A stretch of DNA of 64,000 bases from Campylobacter gracilis (GCF_018374135.1 NZ_JAHAFS010000004.1:1-64000), one strand, 5' to 3'. Positions 28,588 to 36,999 are shown, numbered from the stretch's first letter. Made by a program: numbers and translations. The notes: generated by a model not told the origin, from the sequence alone.

Positions 28588-29389
28588 AACCCATTTCGGC
28601 GTGATCTTTTCGCTCGTCGCGCTGCTTTTCTCCGTGCAGTTTGGAATTTTTATGAGTAACCTAACCAAAAGCTACGAGCGCTCGATCCAAAACGAATACA
28701 ACATCGTGCTAGTCTCCAAAACCTCGCTCAGCCTGCAAGACGCGCAAAAAGCGGTACCGAAAATCAGCTCGATTAGCGAAATTTCGACCGCGGGCATCAC
28801 CGAGCGCCTGAAGGGTAAAATTTCACAAAACGCCTTTGCCGAGCTGAGTAAAAATTTGCCTAAATTTTATAGCGTCAAGCTCGAAAGCTTCCCCGACGCC
28901 GCGCAGCTTGCCAAGATCGAGCAGGATCTAAAATCCATAGGCTCGCTCACGCGGGTTGAAATTTTTAAAAAGACCCATGATGAAATTTTTAAAATTTTAT
29001 TGCTTATCAAAAGCCTTGTTTACGGCTTTGCGTTTCTCATCGTGCTTTTAGGCGTGATGCTAATTCACCGCCAGATGCGTATCTGGGTTTACGAACACAA
29101 AGAGCGCATCGAGATCATGGAGCTTTTCGGCGCGTCGTTTTTGATAAAAAGCGGCAAGCTCTACCGAATGGCGATAATAGACTCTTTCATCGCTACGCTG
29201 ATCGTGACCTGCTTTTACATAGTGCTTCCAGGCTGGGAGGTGTTTTCGACCACGCTTAAAGGTATCGGCGATCTACGCACCGCCATAGTGCTGCCTTACG
29301 ACGCGCTGATCCTTTTAGGCGTGGCTTTAGCGCTATCTATCATCGCGGTAAGTTTTGTGATGCTGCAAATCGGAAATAAACGAGCATGA
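28574..29389 (+). CDS. ftsX: Cell-division permease-like protein FtsX
   Basis: The 271-residue product has four membrane helices: one at 7–28, a periplasmic domain to about 145, then helices near 150–170, 200–225 and 240–262. The coupling segment YEHKERIEIMELFGASFLI is typical of FtsX. It partners FtsE, with which it overlaps, and transmits ATPase changes to a periplasmic amidase activator. The next gene (overlap ATGA) encodes exactly such an EnvC-like protein. Confidence 0.93.
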   Translation: MKSIKTHFGVIFSLVALLFSVQFGIFMSNLTKSYERSIQNEYNIVLVSKTSLSLQDAQKAVPKISSISEISTAGITERLKGKISQNAFAELSKNLPKFYSVKLESFPDAAQLAKIEQDLKSIGSLTRVEIFKKTHDEIFKILLLIKSLVYGFAFLIVLLGVMLIHRQMRIWVYEHKERIEIMELFGASFLIKSGKLYRMAIIDSFIATLIVTCFYIVLPGWEVFSTTLKGIGDLRTAIVLPYDALILLGVALALSIIAVSFVMLQIGNKRA

Positions 29390-30768
29390 AAAGGGCTTTT
29401 TTAGCGCCGCTTCTTGCGCTGGGGCTCGCCGCGGCTCTTACTTATGCCGCGCCCGCAAAGGGACAAAGCACGAAAGATAAGATCGCCAAAGCGGGTCAAG
29501 AGCTCAAAAGCTCACAAAAGGAGGGGATGCAGCTCTCGCAAAAGATCGATGAGATCGCAGGCCAAATCGTAAAGGAGCAGGAGGGATTTAAAAAGCGCGA
29601 GGGCGAGATCAAGCAGCTAAGCGACGCGATAGAGGGCTTAAAAGATCAATACGCCGCCGAAGCGCAGGAGCTTGAAAAGCTTAATAGCCAAAACGTCACG
29701 CTTCTTAGCGTGCAAAACGATCTGGAGAGCAAGATCGCAAGCGTGATCTCACAAGAGCTATCGTTTGATCTCATCACCGACGTAAATTCCACCACCACGC
29801 CCGATTCTATCATGGCTAGCGAAATTTTGGAGGGGCTCGGCGTCGTTATGAACGACGAGCTGAAAGGGCTGATCAAAGACTACGAAAATAATCAAAATTT
29901 TATCAACGAGCAGAACAAAAAGATAAAATCGATCCAGGCGAGCATGGCGGGCTACGACAAGAAAAAAACCGATCTTAATGCCAAGCAAACCACCCAAAAA
30001 GAAAAGCTCGCGCAGATGAAAAAGGACAAAGAGGACTACATCGCGAAGCTGGAGAAGATAAACGACGAGCAAGACGCCATATCTAAGACCCTACAGGAGC
30101 TTAAGATCATCGACGACGCCGAGGAGAAAGCCAAAGCTCAGAAGGAGGAAGCGGCACGCCAAGCAAAGCTTGAAGCGCAGAAGCAAAAGGAGCGCCAGGC
30201 GCGCGAAAAAGAGTACGCCAAAGCAAAGGCAGCTGCCAAAAAGGCGGGCAAGCCCGAGCCTGCGCCTCCTAGCGAGCCCGAGCCAGAAGTAAGCGAGCCC
30301 GCGGATGAGCGCGTAAGCAAGATCAACCAAAAGGTCAAGCAGTACGGCTCTAGCTATCAGTCCTCGCGCGTTAAAAAATACAGCGGAGCCAAGACCGCAG
30401 CGCCTTTAAACGGCGCGTATTTGAAGCGAAAATTCGGCAACTACAACGATCCCGTGTATAACATCAAGCTTTTCAACGAAAATATCGTGCTGGGCTCAAA
30501 CAGCGGCGACACGCAGGTTAAGGCGGTGCTGCCGGGCAAAGTGGTCTTTGCCAAAGAAACCGCCGTACTCGATAAGGTCGTGATCCTAGAGCACAGCGGC
30601 GGCATCCACACGATCTACGCGCATCTAAATCAGATCCCGCCTACCGTGCGCGTCGGCTCCAATGTCAAAAAGGGCTACATCATCGGGCGCATCGGCTCGG
30701 ATCTGACCTTTGAGGTGACGCAGCAGAACTACCACATCAACCCGCTCGATCTCATCAGCCTGAGGTAA
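29386..30768 (+). CDS. EnvC-like murein hydrolase activator with degenerate LytM domain
   Basis: A signal peptide (1–21) precedes a long coiled coil (about 27–300, with an alanine/lysine/proline linker to ~330) and a C-terminal M23/LytM fold (about 345–460). The zinc-binding HxxxD is replaced (NIKLFNENIVLGS), and the usual HxH is LTFEV; only YAHLN remains. It is therefore probably not a hydrolase but an activator, as EnvC is. With FtsE and FtsX immediately upstream, it likely switches on the amidase encoded at 19.1–21.0 kb. The ATG overlaps the ftsX stop by 4 bases. Confidence 0.88.
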   Translation: MKRAFLAPLLALGLAAALTYAAPAKGQSTKDKIAKAGQELKSSQKEGMQLSQKIDEIAGQIVKEQEGFKKREGEIKQLSDAIEGLKDQYAAEAQELEKLNSQNVTLLSVQNDLESKIASVISQELSFDLITDVNSTTTPDSIMASEILEGLGVVMNDELKGLIKDYENNQNFINEQNKKIKSIQASMAGYDKKKTDLNAKQTTQKEKLAQMKKDKEDYIAKLEKINDEQDAISKTLQELKIIDDAEEKAKAQKEEAARQAKLEAQKQKERQAREKEYAKAKAAAKKAGKPEPAPPSEPEPEVSEPADERVSKINQKVKQYGSSYQSSRVKKYSGAKTAAPLNGAYLKRKFGNYNDPVYNIKLFNENIVLGSNSGDTQVKAVLPGKVVFAKETAVLDKVVILEHSGGIHTIYAHLNQIPPTVRVGSNVKKGYIIGRIGSDLTFEVTQQNYHINPLDLISLR

Positions 30769-30770
30769 GC

Positions 30771-31208
30771 GTGAAAAATTCTAAATTTAGCGGATCTTGC
30801 GAGGATGCCGAAAGTTTAAATTTAAGCGAGCAGAATTCTTTAAAAGAGCAAAATTCCGCCGCTTCAAATTTGAACGATGAAAGCTCCGCTGCTGTGACAA
30901 GAAATTCTAGCGGCGAGAATTCAACCTCGGCGTTAAATTTGAATGACGAAAATTCCAAAGCGGCGTTAAATTTAAACGATCAAAATTTAAGCAGTCAAAG
31001 CTCTGCCGCCGCAGGTATTGTCGCCGCGTCAAATTTAGATAGCGAGAATTCCGCCACGGGAGCCGCTGCATTAAATTTTAAAAATAAAAATTCCGCGATA
31101 ACGGACGTCATAGCGACATCAAAAACGATGGCGGGCGCCGCAAAAACAGGAAGCTACAACGAGCGTCGTAGAAGTAAAAACGACGAAAACAGCGCAAAAC
31201 GATATTGA
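30771..31208 (+). CDS. Low-complexity Asn/Ser-rich ORF made of RAATTY repeats
   Basis: A GTG 2 bases after the previous stop opens a 145-residue frame. Nearly all of it is repeats such as SEQNS, NLNDES, NLNDEN, GENSTS and SENSATG. I count about 16 RAATTY hexamers between 30775 and 31100. There is no fold, motif or signal peptide. It could be a translated tail product co-expressed with the ftsEX operon, or simply a repeat array that stayed open. The ThrE-like gene that follows has its own ribosome site. I keep it as a doubtful gene because the frame is open and tightly spaced. Confidence 0.4.
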   Translation: MKNSKFSGSCEDAESLNLSEQNSLKEQNSAASNLNDESSAAVTRNSSGENSTSALNLNDENSKAALNLNDQNLSSQSSAAAGIVAASNLDSENSATGAAALNFKNKNSAITDVIATSKTMAGAAKTGSYNERRRSKNDENSAKRY

Positions 31209-31233
31209 GATTACAAGGGTAGCGGAGGAAATA

Positions 31234-32049
31234 ATGATAGCAGAGATGGCACCGACAAAAGAAGCAGAAGCGGTGAGACCGCAAATCCAAGAGCTTACCA
31301 ATTTTCTTAGTGAATACACCGCCAAGATGCTTAGTATCGGTACTTACACCGCGCGTATAGAGCACTGCGTGCGCAGGATAGCGGACGCTTACGACTATGA
31401 GGCTAGCCTGATGATCTTTGTGCGCCACTTCATCATCAGCGTGATGGATCCTGCGGACAACTCTATCCGCCGCACCTACGTCAAAACGGGCGCTGCGGCG
31501 CAGATCAGCTTCGATCTGATCTCGGAGCTAAGCGCGCTTAGCTGGGAAATTTACGATGAGAAAATTCCCCTTGCGCGCGCTAAAGCCGCATTTACTCAAA
31601 TTTTAACCTCGCAGAAGAAAAGCTTTGCCAAAACTCTCGTTCTGCTCAGCGTCGCAAACGCCGCATTCTGCGAGCTGTTTGGCGGTGACGGCGGCGCGAT
31701 GGCATTAGTTTTTGCGGCTACCGCTTTTGGAATTTGCGCTCGTTATCTGCTTAGCAAACTTAAAATCAACCTAAAAATCCAATACATCGCGGTTTCGTTC
31801 GCAGTCTCCTTCATCGTCTCGCTAGGCGCTCGCTACGGGCTTAGCGCCACGCCCGACGTAGCCGTGGGATCGAGCATATTGTTTTTGATCCCCGGCGTCT
31901 GGCTGATCAACTCGGTATTTGACATCCTAAACGAAAATATGCTCGTAGGCATCAGCAGAGGGCTAAATACGGGGCTTTTGATCATCTGCATCGCGATCGG
32001 GCTTTTTCTAACGCTTAGCATCTCAAATTTGGGGCTCGTAAATGTTTGA
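31234..32049 (+). CDS. ThrE-family exporter subunit (DUF1212)
   Basis: The 271-residue protein has a soluble N-terminal half (EYTAKMLSIGTYTARIEHCVRRIADAY-like region) and about five membrane helices from residue ~130 on. This is the pattern of the larger subunit of two-component threonine/serine exporters (ThrE/YjjP type). The C-terminal SILFLIPGVWLINSVFDILNENMLVGISRGL segment is characteristic. GGAGG lies 6 bases before the ATG. It overlaps the next gene by 8 bases; the second gene supplies the other half of the transporter. The substrate is inferred from the family only. Confidence 0.85.
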   Translation: MIAEMAPTKEAEAVRPQIQELTNFLSEYTAKMLSIGTYTARIEHCVRRIADAYDYEASLMIFVRHFIISVMDPADNSIRRTYVKTGAAAQISFDLISELSALSWEIYDEKIPLARAKAAFTQILTSQKKSFAKTLVLLSVANAAFCELFGGDGGAMALVFAATAFGICARYLLSKLKINLKIQYIAVSFAVSFIVSLGARYGLSATPDVAVGSSILFLIPGVWLINSVFDILNENMLVGISRGLNTGLLIICIAIGLFLTLSISNLGLVNV

Positions 32050-32542
32050 TATAGCGCTTTCGGTATTTAAGGACGCCTGCTTTGCCGCTGCGGCGGGGCT
32101 GGGGTTTGCGTATGCGTGCATGCCGCCTAAAAAGACGCTCATTTTCTCGGCACTGCTTGCAGCGGTTGCGCATTCGTGCAGGTTTTTGCTGATTCAAAGC
32201 CAAATTTTTTCGATCGCCGCCGCGACGCTTTTTGCGTCGTTTCTGATCGGCATTTTGGGGATGCTCTGTGCCAAGCGCCTCAAGGTGCCCGCAGAGATCA
32301 TCGCCTTCCCCGCACTGCTTCCGATGATCCCAGGCATCTACGCTTACAAGACGGTTTTGGCGCTGTTTTCTTATATCAAAGCCGCGGGCGCACAGCAGAA
32401 GCTCGCCCATCTCATCTCGTTTTTCGACAACGCCCTCGCCACGGTCTCGATCTCGCTGGCGCTCGGCACGGGCGTTTCAATAACGCTGCTAATTTTCTAC
32501 GAGCAGTCCTTGATGATCACTCGCGGAGCAAGAGGCAAATAA
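32042..32542 (+). CDS. ThrE-family exporter small subunit (ThrE_2/YjjB type)
   Basis: This 166-residue protein has about five membrane helices and the FPALLPMIPGIYAYKTVLAL motif of the ThrE_2 (DUF3815) family. That family completes the split threonine/serine exporter with the preceding DUF1212 subunit. The GTG/ATG region overlaps the upstream gene by 8 bases, so the two are co-translated. It is convergent with the AT-rich locus that follows. Confidence 0.85.
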   Translation: MFDIALSVFKDACFAAAAGLGFAYACMPPKKTLIFSALLAAVAHSCRFLLIQSQIFSIAAATLFASFLIGILGMLCAKRLKVPAEIIAFPALLPMIPGIYAYKTVLALFSYIKAAGAQQKLAHLISFFDNALATVSISLALGTGVSITLLIFYEQSLMITRGARGK

Positions 32543-32570
32543 CGCTAAGCAAGAAATTTTAAGCAGACGC

Positions 32571-32627
32571 GGGCGGGTAAATTTAAATTCTTCGCTAGCG
32601 AGGTAAAATTTTATAAATTTACCGCCC
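32571..32627. terminator. Inverted repeat between convergent genes
   Basis: GGGCGGGTAAATTTA (32571–32585) and TAAATTTACCGCCC (32614–32627) pair with a single bulge across a 28-base loop. It lies between the exporter operon (plus) and the AT-rich minus-strand locus, ends with a short T run on the plus strand and could stop transcription. The loop is long for a classical terminator, so confidence is low. Confidence 0.4.
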
Positions 32628-32662
32628 TTTCTGCGAATGTAAAATTTAGTTATATTCTCCAT

Positions 32663-33671
32663 TTATCGCCCATTATTCGATATTTGTTTTATTGTTTTCT
32701 CTTTTTCATCGTAGTAATATCCCATATAGCTCAAAAGCATATTTCTGTAGCCCAAGATATATTTAAAGCTCTTATCTATCAATATGATATAAAAATCATA
32801 TGTTGCATAATTATCTCTATATTTGAAAGCTATTTTATTGAATGGACGGCTAGTGTCTATATCGCTATTTTCATAAATTTTATAAGTCATGCAAAATTCT
32901 TCCAAATTATTTTTAAAATTTCCATTTTCTTCGCGATTAAGTGGTTTATATAAATTAAGAAATAATAAATTTATAGGGATTATGAGCGATGCTTCGATAT
33001 TATTAATATCTATATTTGGATCTTGTAGATCTATCTTATACTTATAAACTCCATAATTTATTATTGCTTTATCCATATCGCTTTCGCTAGCAAAATATAG
33101 ATTGTATCTTAAATCCCCGTTTTCCGAAACCAAACTTTCCTTGTCTTCCCAAGGATATACGACTTCGGTATTAAAAATTTTTTTTATCTATATAGGTCTC
33201 GGCATCTTGTATCGCTTTGCCGTTTCTACAAATTTTTGAGCCCAAATTCATAAGATAATCTAAATTTAATCTTTTATCTATCTTGTAAAATTCGCATTTA
33301 TCATCGGGGCGTTTATTCCCATGACATTTATTATAGATGCGTGTTAAATAATCTTTTAATTCTATATCTTTAATATCTTCTTTGATGTGAATATTTTTAT
33401 ATTCTGTTCTGATATCATCTATTTTTTTAGCGATTTTTTCTTTAGAAAAGTTTTCGCTCTCATGCATCTTTTTAAGCATACACTTTAACGCCTTATCCTT
33501 AAGCTGTATATCGGTAAGATTTCTATCCAGATCGCATACCCACTCATACGGATCGGTTTTAATTTTTTCGGCTGAATTTGGGTATTTATACTCCGCGATA
33601 ATCGAAAGTATCGCGCACAAAGCGCATATTATTATGATGCAGACCAAGCACAGATAATATCTCGTTTTCAA
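32663..33671 (-). pseudogene. AT-rich secreted/membrane protein of unknown family, copy 1, frameshifted at A8
   Basis: Two adjoining frames (33671→33171 and 33133→32663) form one ~335-residue protein when joined. The N-terminus is a signal anchor (KTRYYLCLVCIIIICAL), followed by DPYEWVCDLD, CHGNKRPDDKCEFYKIDKRL and, in the second frame, YYDEKEKTIKQISNN at the end. The break is at a run of eight A on the coding strand (33178–33185). Seven A would read IDKKIFNTEVVYPW, matching IDKEIFNTEVVYPW in the neighbouring copy. GC is far below the surroundings, so acquisition by transfer is likely. I do not recognise the family. It could be inactive, phase-variable or a sequencing error. Confidence 0.75.
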
Positions 33672-33872
33672 ATTTCGCTCCTAAAATTTTCCGCAATATA
33701 CCTCACATAGACTTAATCTGCGATAATTTTAGTATGCCTCAATATCGTTAAATCAGGGCTTTTCTTGATCCGCTTCGGCAAATTTCATCTCAATGCTTTG
33801 TAGGTATTCGGCTCTCTTGCGCCGCTCATCTCGCCTCTTGCCGCGAAGGTAAAATTTAATTATATCCTCCAT

Positions 33873-34840
33873 TTATCGCTCATTATTCGATATTTGTTTT
33901 ATTGTTTTCTCTTTTTCATCGTAGTAGTATTTATACAACAAGTTGTATTCTAGGCTTTTGTTAAATTTCATATTTTTATCTATTACTATAAATAGGAAGC
34001 TATAATTAACATGGAGCGGTAGATATTCTATAGGCGTCTTAAAATCATCTATTTTATAACTCGCTTCATCAATTTTTATTCTATTTTTAAATAGTTCATA
34101 CCTATGGCAAAAAATATCATAATTTGGATTACTCGGCTCAATATATGCATAAAGACTCAAAAATATCGAATTTATTGGTATAACAAATACAATATCCGTA
34201 TGGTCAAAACCAAAACTCTTATCAATCTCTAATGAATTGTTAAAAATTTTTTCTGTTAATATAATTTCCCTAGATTCCCTATCCCTATAACTATCCTCAT
34301 CAATATCATTAAAAAATATTCCGTACTTTAAGGAGCCATCTTCCAAAACCAAATTTTCCTTATCTTCCCAAGGATATACGACTTCAGTATTAAAAATTTC
34401 TTTATCTATATGGGTTTCGGCATCTTGTATCGCTTTGCCGTTTCCGCAAATTTTTGAGCCCAAATCCATAAGATAATCTAAATTTAGCCTTTTATCTATC
34501 TTGTAAAATTCGCATTTATCATCGGGGCGTTTATCGCTATGGCATTCTGAATAACGGATCTCTACGCCGCCGCCGATTTCGTTGGCCGTATCGCCATATT
34601 CCTTTTTAACTGCTTTAATTCGTCTATCATATTCTCTTTTATTAAAGTTATAAAAAAGTGCCAATCTTTAAGCATGCACTTTAGCGCCCTATCTTTAAGC
34701 TGTATATCCGTAAGATTACCATCTAGATCGCATACCCATTCATATGGATCGGCTTCTTCTTTTTCGACCAAATAAAATATTATGCCGGAAGCGCATATTA
34801 TTATGATGAAAGCCAAGCACAGATAATATCTCGTTTTCAA
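33873..34840 (-). pseudogene. AT-rich secreted/membrane protein, copy 2, frameshifted at a T6 tract
   Basis: This is a paralogue of the adjacent copy, also split: 34840→34562 holds the signal anchor (KTRYYLCLAFIIIICAS) and DPYEWVCDLDGNLTDIQLKD. The frame 34664→33873 holds the rest, from a TTG. Adding one T to the T6 run (plus-strand A6 at 34652–34657) joins them as KDWHFFYNFNKREYDRR. The cysteines in WVCDLD, KCML, ECHSDKRPDDKCEF and SKICGN are shared with copy 1. The C-terminal YYDEKEKTIKQISNN is identical, while the middle (about 110 residues) has diverged strongly. Function unknown; immunity-type or surface proteins are possibilities only. Confidence 0.75.
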
Positions 34841-35024
34841 ATTTCGCTCCTAAAATTTTCCGCAATATACCTCACATAGACTTAATCTGCGATAATTTTA
34901 GCATGTCTCAAATATAGTTAAATCAGAGCTTTTCTTGATCCGCTTCGGCAAATTTCATCTCAATGCTTCGTAGGTATTGGGCTCTCTTGCTCCGCTCGTC
35001 GCGCCTCTTGCTGTGAGGGTAAAT

Positions 35025-36185
35025 TTAGCTGAGCTTTTCTGACTTAAACGCCCTTCTTGCCGTCATATAAAAGCCACTAAAGATAAAAAGCGCCATACAA
35101 AGCGAGACAATCGACCATAAAATTTTACCCGCTAGCCCGAAAAAATAGCCCGTATGTAGCTGATAGTTCGCGTCTTTAAACTCGCCCACGGTGATACCGT
35201 CCGTCTGCTTCTGCTGTGCGACTTTGCCCTCCTTTAGCTTCACGCTCGCGCCTTTTGGACGGGCGGTAGCGGGCGCGTCGGGCTCATAATACCTGACGCC
35301 GATCTTATCTCCGGATGCGAGCATTAGGGTAAATTCTTTATACTCTATGCCACTTGATCTGAATATCTCATAAGCCCTCTGCGCGTCGCTAAATTTATAC
35401 GTAGCGGGCTTTTTGCCCTCCTCTTTAGCAGGTGCGGCGGCGTGATCTTTAGAAGTGGCGGCTTTAGGTGCGCTAGCTTGCGGCAAATTTTGCGAGCTTA
35501 CAAAAAGCTTCATCACAGCATCGTTATACCAGCCGTACGACCAGTTAAGCCCGGTTAGGCAGATAAGCAGGTAAATCACCGCACTTAGCGAGCCTAGGCT
35601 CGTGTGTAGGTTATAAAAAAGAGCGTATTTTTTGAGTTTAAAATTTGGCCTTATAGCTTCGATAAATTTACGCCTAAGCCTTGGGAAATGCAGCCAGACG
35701 CCGCTTATTACGAGCAGTATCATCGCCACGGCGCTCGCGCCTACGATCTGTTTACCGACCTCAGCTGCGGTTTTGTTGCCGCTTAGCGCTAGGCCCAAAT
35801 TTCGATGCAACGCCATCACCGTTAGCACAAAGCCCGTGCCGCGATCCTTGCCAATGATCTGCGCAGTGTATGGATCGACCAGATACGCATCATTTCTGTT
35901 TGCGTAAATGACGAAGGCTTCATCATCGCTTTTGGGCACGACGAGCCTTACGGGCTGCTTAGCGCCTATTTGCTCGCTAAAGCTTTGCAGAATTTTCTCT
36001 ACGCTTTGCATTTCGCCCGTTTTTTCGACCTTTTTAGAGTCCGCGTTTATTAGCGCCTCAAGCTCGTGCTGATACGACAAAATCGCGCCCGTAGTGCCAA
36101 CGATAAGCAGCGGTATAGAAAAAACGATCGATAAAATAAGATGGACGTTAAACAAAATTTTATTGCGCTTCAAAAGCGAGCTCAT
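35025..36185 (-). CDS. PepSY-associated membrane protein (iron-uptake linked)
   Basis: The 386-residue protein has four main membrane helices (about 12–36, 140–165, 185–210 and 350–372) and the PepSY-associated TM pattern: an early LIVGTTGAILSYQHELE, a YLVDPYTAQIIG strand, and His residues in MALHRNLG and YNLHTSLG. Such PiuB-like proteins are tied to iron or siderophore handling, possibly as ferric reductases. I start at ATG 36185, with AGGA 7 bases upstream, rather than a longer ATG at 36248. A strong Fur-box-like sequence lies 74–92 bases upstream of this start, so iron repression is likely. Confidence 0.83.
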   Translation of the reverse strand: MSSLLKRNKILFNVHLILSIVFSIPLLIVGTTGAILSYQHELEALINADSKKVEKTGEMQSVEKILQSFSEQIGAKQPVRLVVPKSDDEAFVIYANRNDAYLVDPYTAQIIGKDRGTGFVLTVMALHRNLGLALSGNKTAAEVGKQIVGASAVAMILLVISGVWLHFPRLRRKFIEAIRPNFKLKKYALFYNLHTSLGSLSAVIYLLICLTGLNWSYGWYNDAVMKLFVSSQNLPQASAPKAATSKDHAAAPAKEEGKKPATYKFSDAQRAYEIFRSSGIEYKEFTLMLASGDKIGVRYYEPDAPATARPKGASVKLKEGKVAQQKQTDGITVGEFKDANYQLHTGYFFGLAGKILWSIVSLCMALFIFSGFYMTARRAFKSEKLS

Positions 36186-36258
36186 TGCAGATCCTTGCGA
36201 GATAAATTTAATCTTTATTTGATTGAGGTTCGCAATTATATTGTGCAATTTTAAATAT

Positions 36259-36277
36259 TTAGATAATTATCATTAAG
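36259..36277 (-). promoter_or_regulatory. Putative Fur box upstream of PepSY gene
   Basis: The plus strand reads TTAGATAATTATCATTAAG; the minus strand contains AATGATAATTATCTAA. This matches the GATAATGATAATCATTATC-type operator closely, especially in the central GATAATTATC. It lies ahead of the PepSY-family gene, whose relatives are iron-regulated. Confidence 0.7.
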
Positions 36278-36311
36278 ATTTAGGCTGCGAAATTTTAAGG
36301 CGCGCTATGGC

Positions 36312-36415
36312 ATAGCAAGAGCGCCTAGGCACTTCACGAAACGTAATAAACCGCGTGCTGCAAGATCTAAAAGCTAAAAATTTAATCTGCCTTTTGCGCG
36401 GCAAGATACCGCAAA
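36312..36415 (+). pseudogene. Relic of a Crp/Fnr regulator 3' end
   Basis: From the GAG at 36319 the plus strand reads ERLGTSRNVINRVLQDLK and then AKNLICLLRGKI. This is the winged-helix end of the Crp/Fnr gene located 0.7 kb downstream (37500–37600), at roughly 85% nucleotide match by eye. No 5' part is nearby. It preserves a CAA (Gln) codon where the main gene has a TAG stop. No start or ribosome site is present. Confidence 0.8.
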
Positions 36416-36567
36416 ATCTTGTGAAATTTAAAAATTTAAATCTGCGTCGCGCCGTATCTTAGGGCGCTTTAACCCGTAGCGAGGCGCACATTCAAAGTGC
36501 TTTATCCCGCGCGCACCGTATTTCAAAGCGCCTAGCCCGCATCTTGTGCGAGCTAAACGGCGAGCCG

Positions 36568-36855
36568 CTACGCTACGGCGTAAATTCTAACGTCGGGATC
36601 TTTTTCGAAAAACGGGCTTAGCTCGCGCGCGACGTCGTTTTTGAAAAGCTCGCTGCTAAGATAGGCGTTTGCGCTCTCCACGCTATCGAAGCCGTGGAGC
36701 ACCTGCACATCGCTATCACGCACCAAAAGCTCCTTTGATTTCGCGCCCGCGACGCCGCTTAAAAACGGCCCCTTGTATTTTGTATAAACCCCCGCCGCGG
36801 CGGCCCTGTTCGCATCTGCGATAAACATAGTTATCTGTAAATACGCCTTAATCAT
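36568..36855 (-). CDS. Small dimeric α/β-barrel protein (ABM/monooxygenase-like)
   Basis: The 95-residue protein looks like the antibiotic-biosynthesis-monooxygenase / dimeric α+β barrel fold: a β-strand start (IKAYLQITMFI), helix, LLVRDSDVQVLHGFDSVESANAYL, and a final helix with DVRIYAV. That class includes quinol monooxygenases and haem-degrading enzymes, but no decisive residue is seen. AAGGAGA lies 6 bases before the ATG. It is divergent from the Crp/Fnr gene, so it may have been its target. The call is by fold impression only. Confidence 0.5.
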   Translation of the reverse strand: MIKAYLQITMFIADANRAAAAGVYTKYKGPFLSGVAGAKSKELLVRDSDVQVLHGFDSVESANAYLSSELFKNDVARELSPFFEKDPDVRIYAVA

Positions 36856-36917
36856 CTCTTTCTCCTTATGAAAAATTTCAACTTAAACTCGCGGCTTCGT
36901 AAGCTTAAATCGGGCGG

Positions 36918-36923
36918 ATTATA
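36918..36923 (-). promoter_or_regulatory. Candidate −10 box for the ABM-like gene
   Basis: The minus strand reads TATAAT after GCG, 63 bases upstream of the ATG at 36855. It lies in the short intergenic space shared with the divergent regulator, where a Crp/Fnr-type operator could sit, though I see no clear TTGAN6TCAA palindrome. Confidence 0.45.
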
Positions 36924-36972
36924 CGCAAAAGCAAAAATTTTTTAAACAACATAGGTAGCGCAAATTTTAAGA

Positions 36973-36978
36973 TATAAT
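36973..36978 (+). promoter_or_regulatory. Candidate −10 box for the Crp/Fnr regulator gene
   Basis: TATAAT lies 21 bases before the ATG at 37000, with an A/T-rich stretch (AAATTTTAAGA) just upstream, as is typical of Campylobacter sigma-70 promoters. The leader would be very short. Confidence 0.5.
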
Positions 36979-36999
36979 CACGAAAAAACGAAGGCGGTT

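Larger units (their letters stand above)
32640..35020. repeat. Tandem duplication, two ~1.2 kb units
   Basis: Unit 1 is about 32640–33841 and unit 2 about 33842–35020. Downstream ends (32640–32735 versus 33850–33945), gene bodies and upstream regions (33660–33840 versus 34830–35018) align. All three boundaries carry a GTAAA(A)TTTA sequence, i.e. an RAATTY hexamer, suggesting recombination between short repeats. Each unit holds one broken gene plus ~200 bases of shared upstream DNA. Confidence 0.8.

Noticed and set aside
32640..35020. Insertion sequence or transposon
   Set aside because: The duplicated units have no transposase, no terminal inverted repeats and no target-site duplication that I can see.
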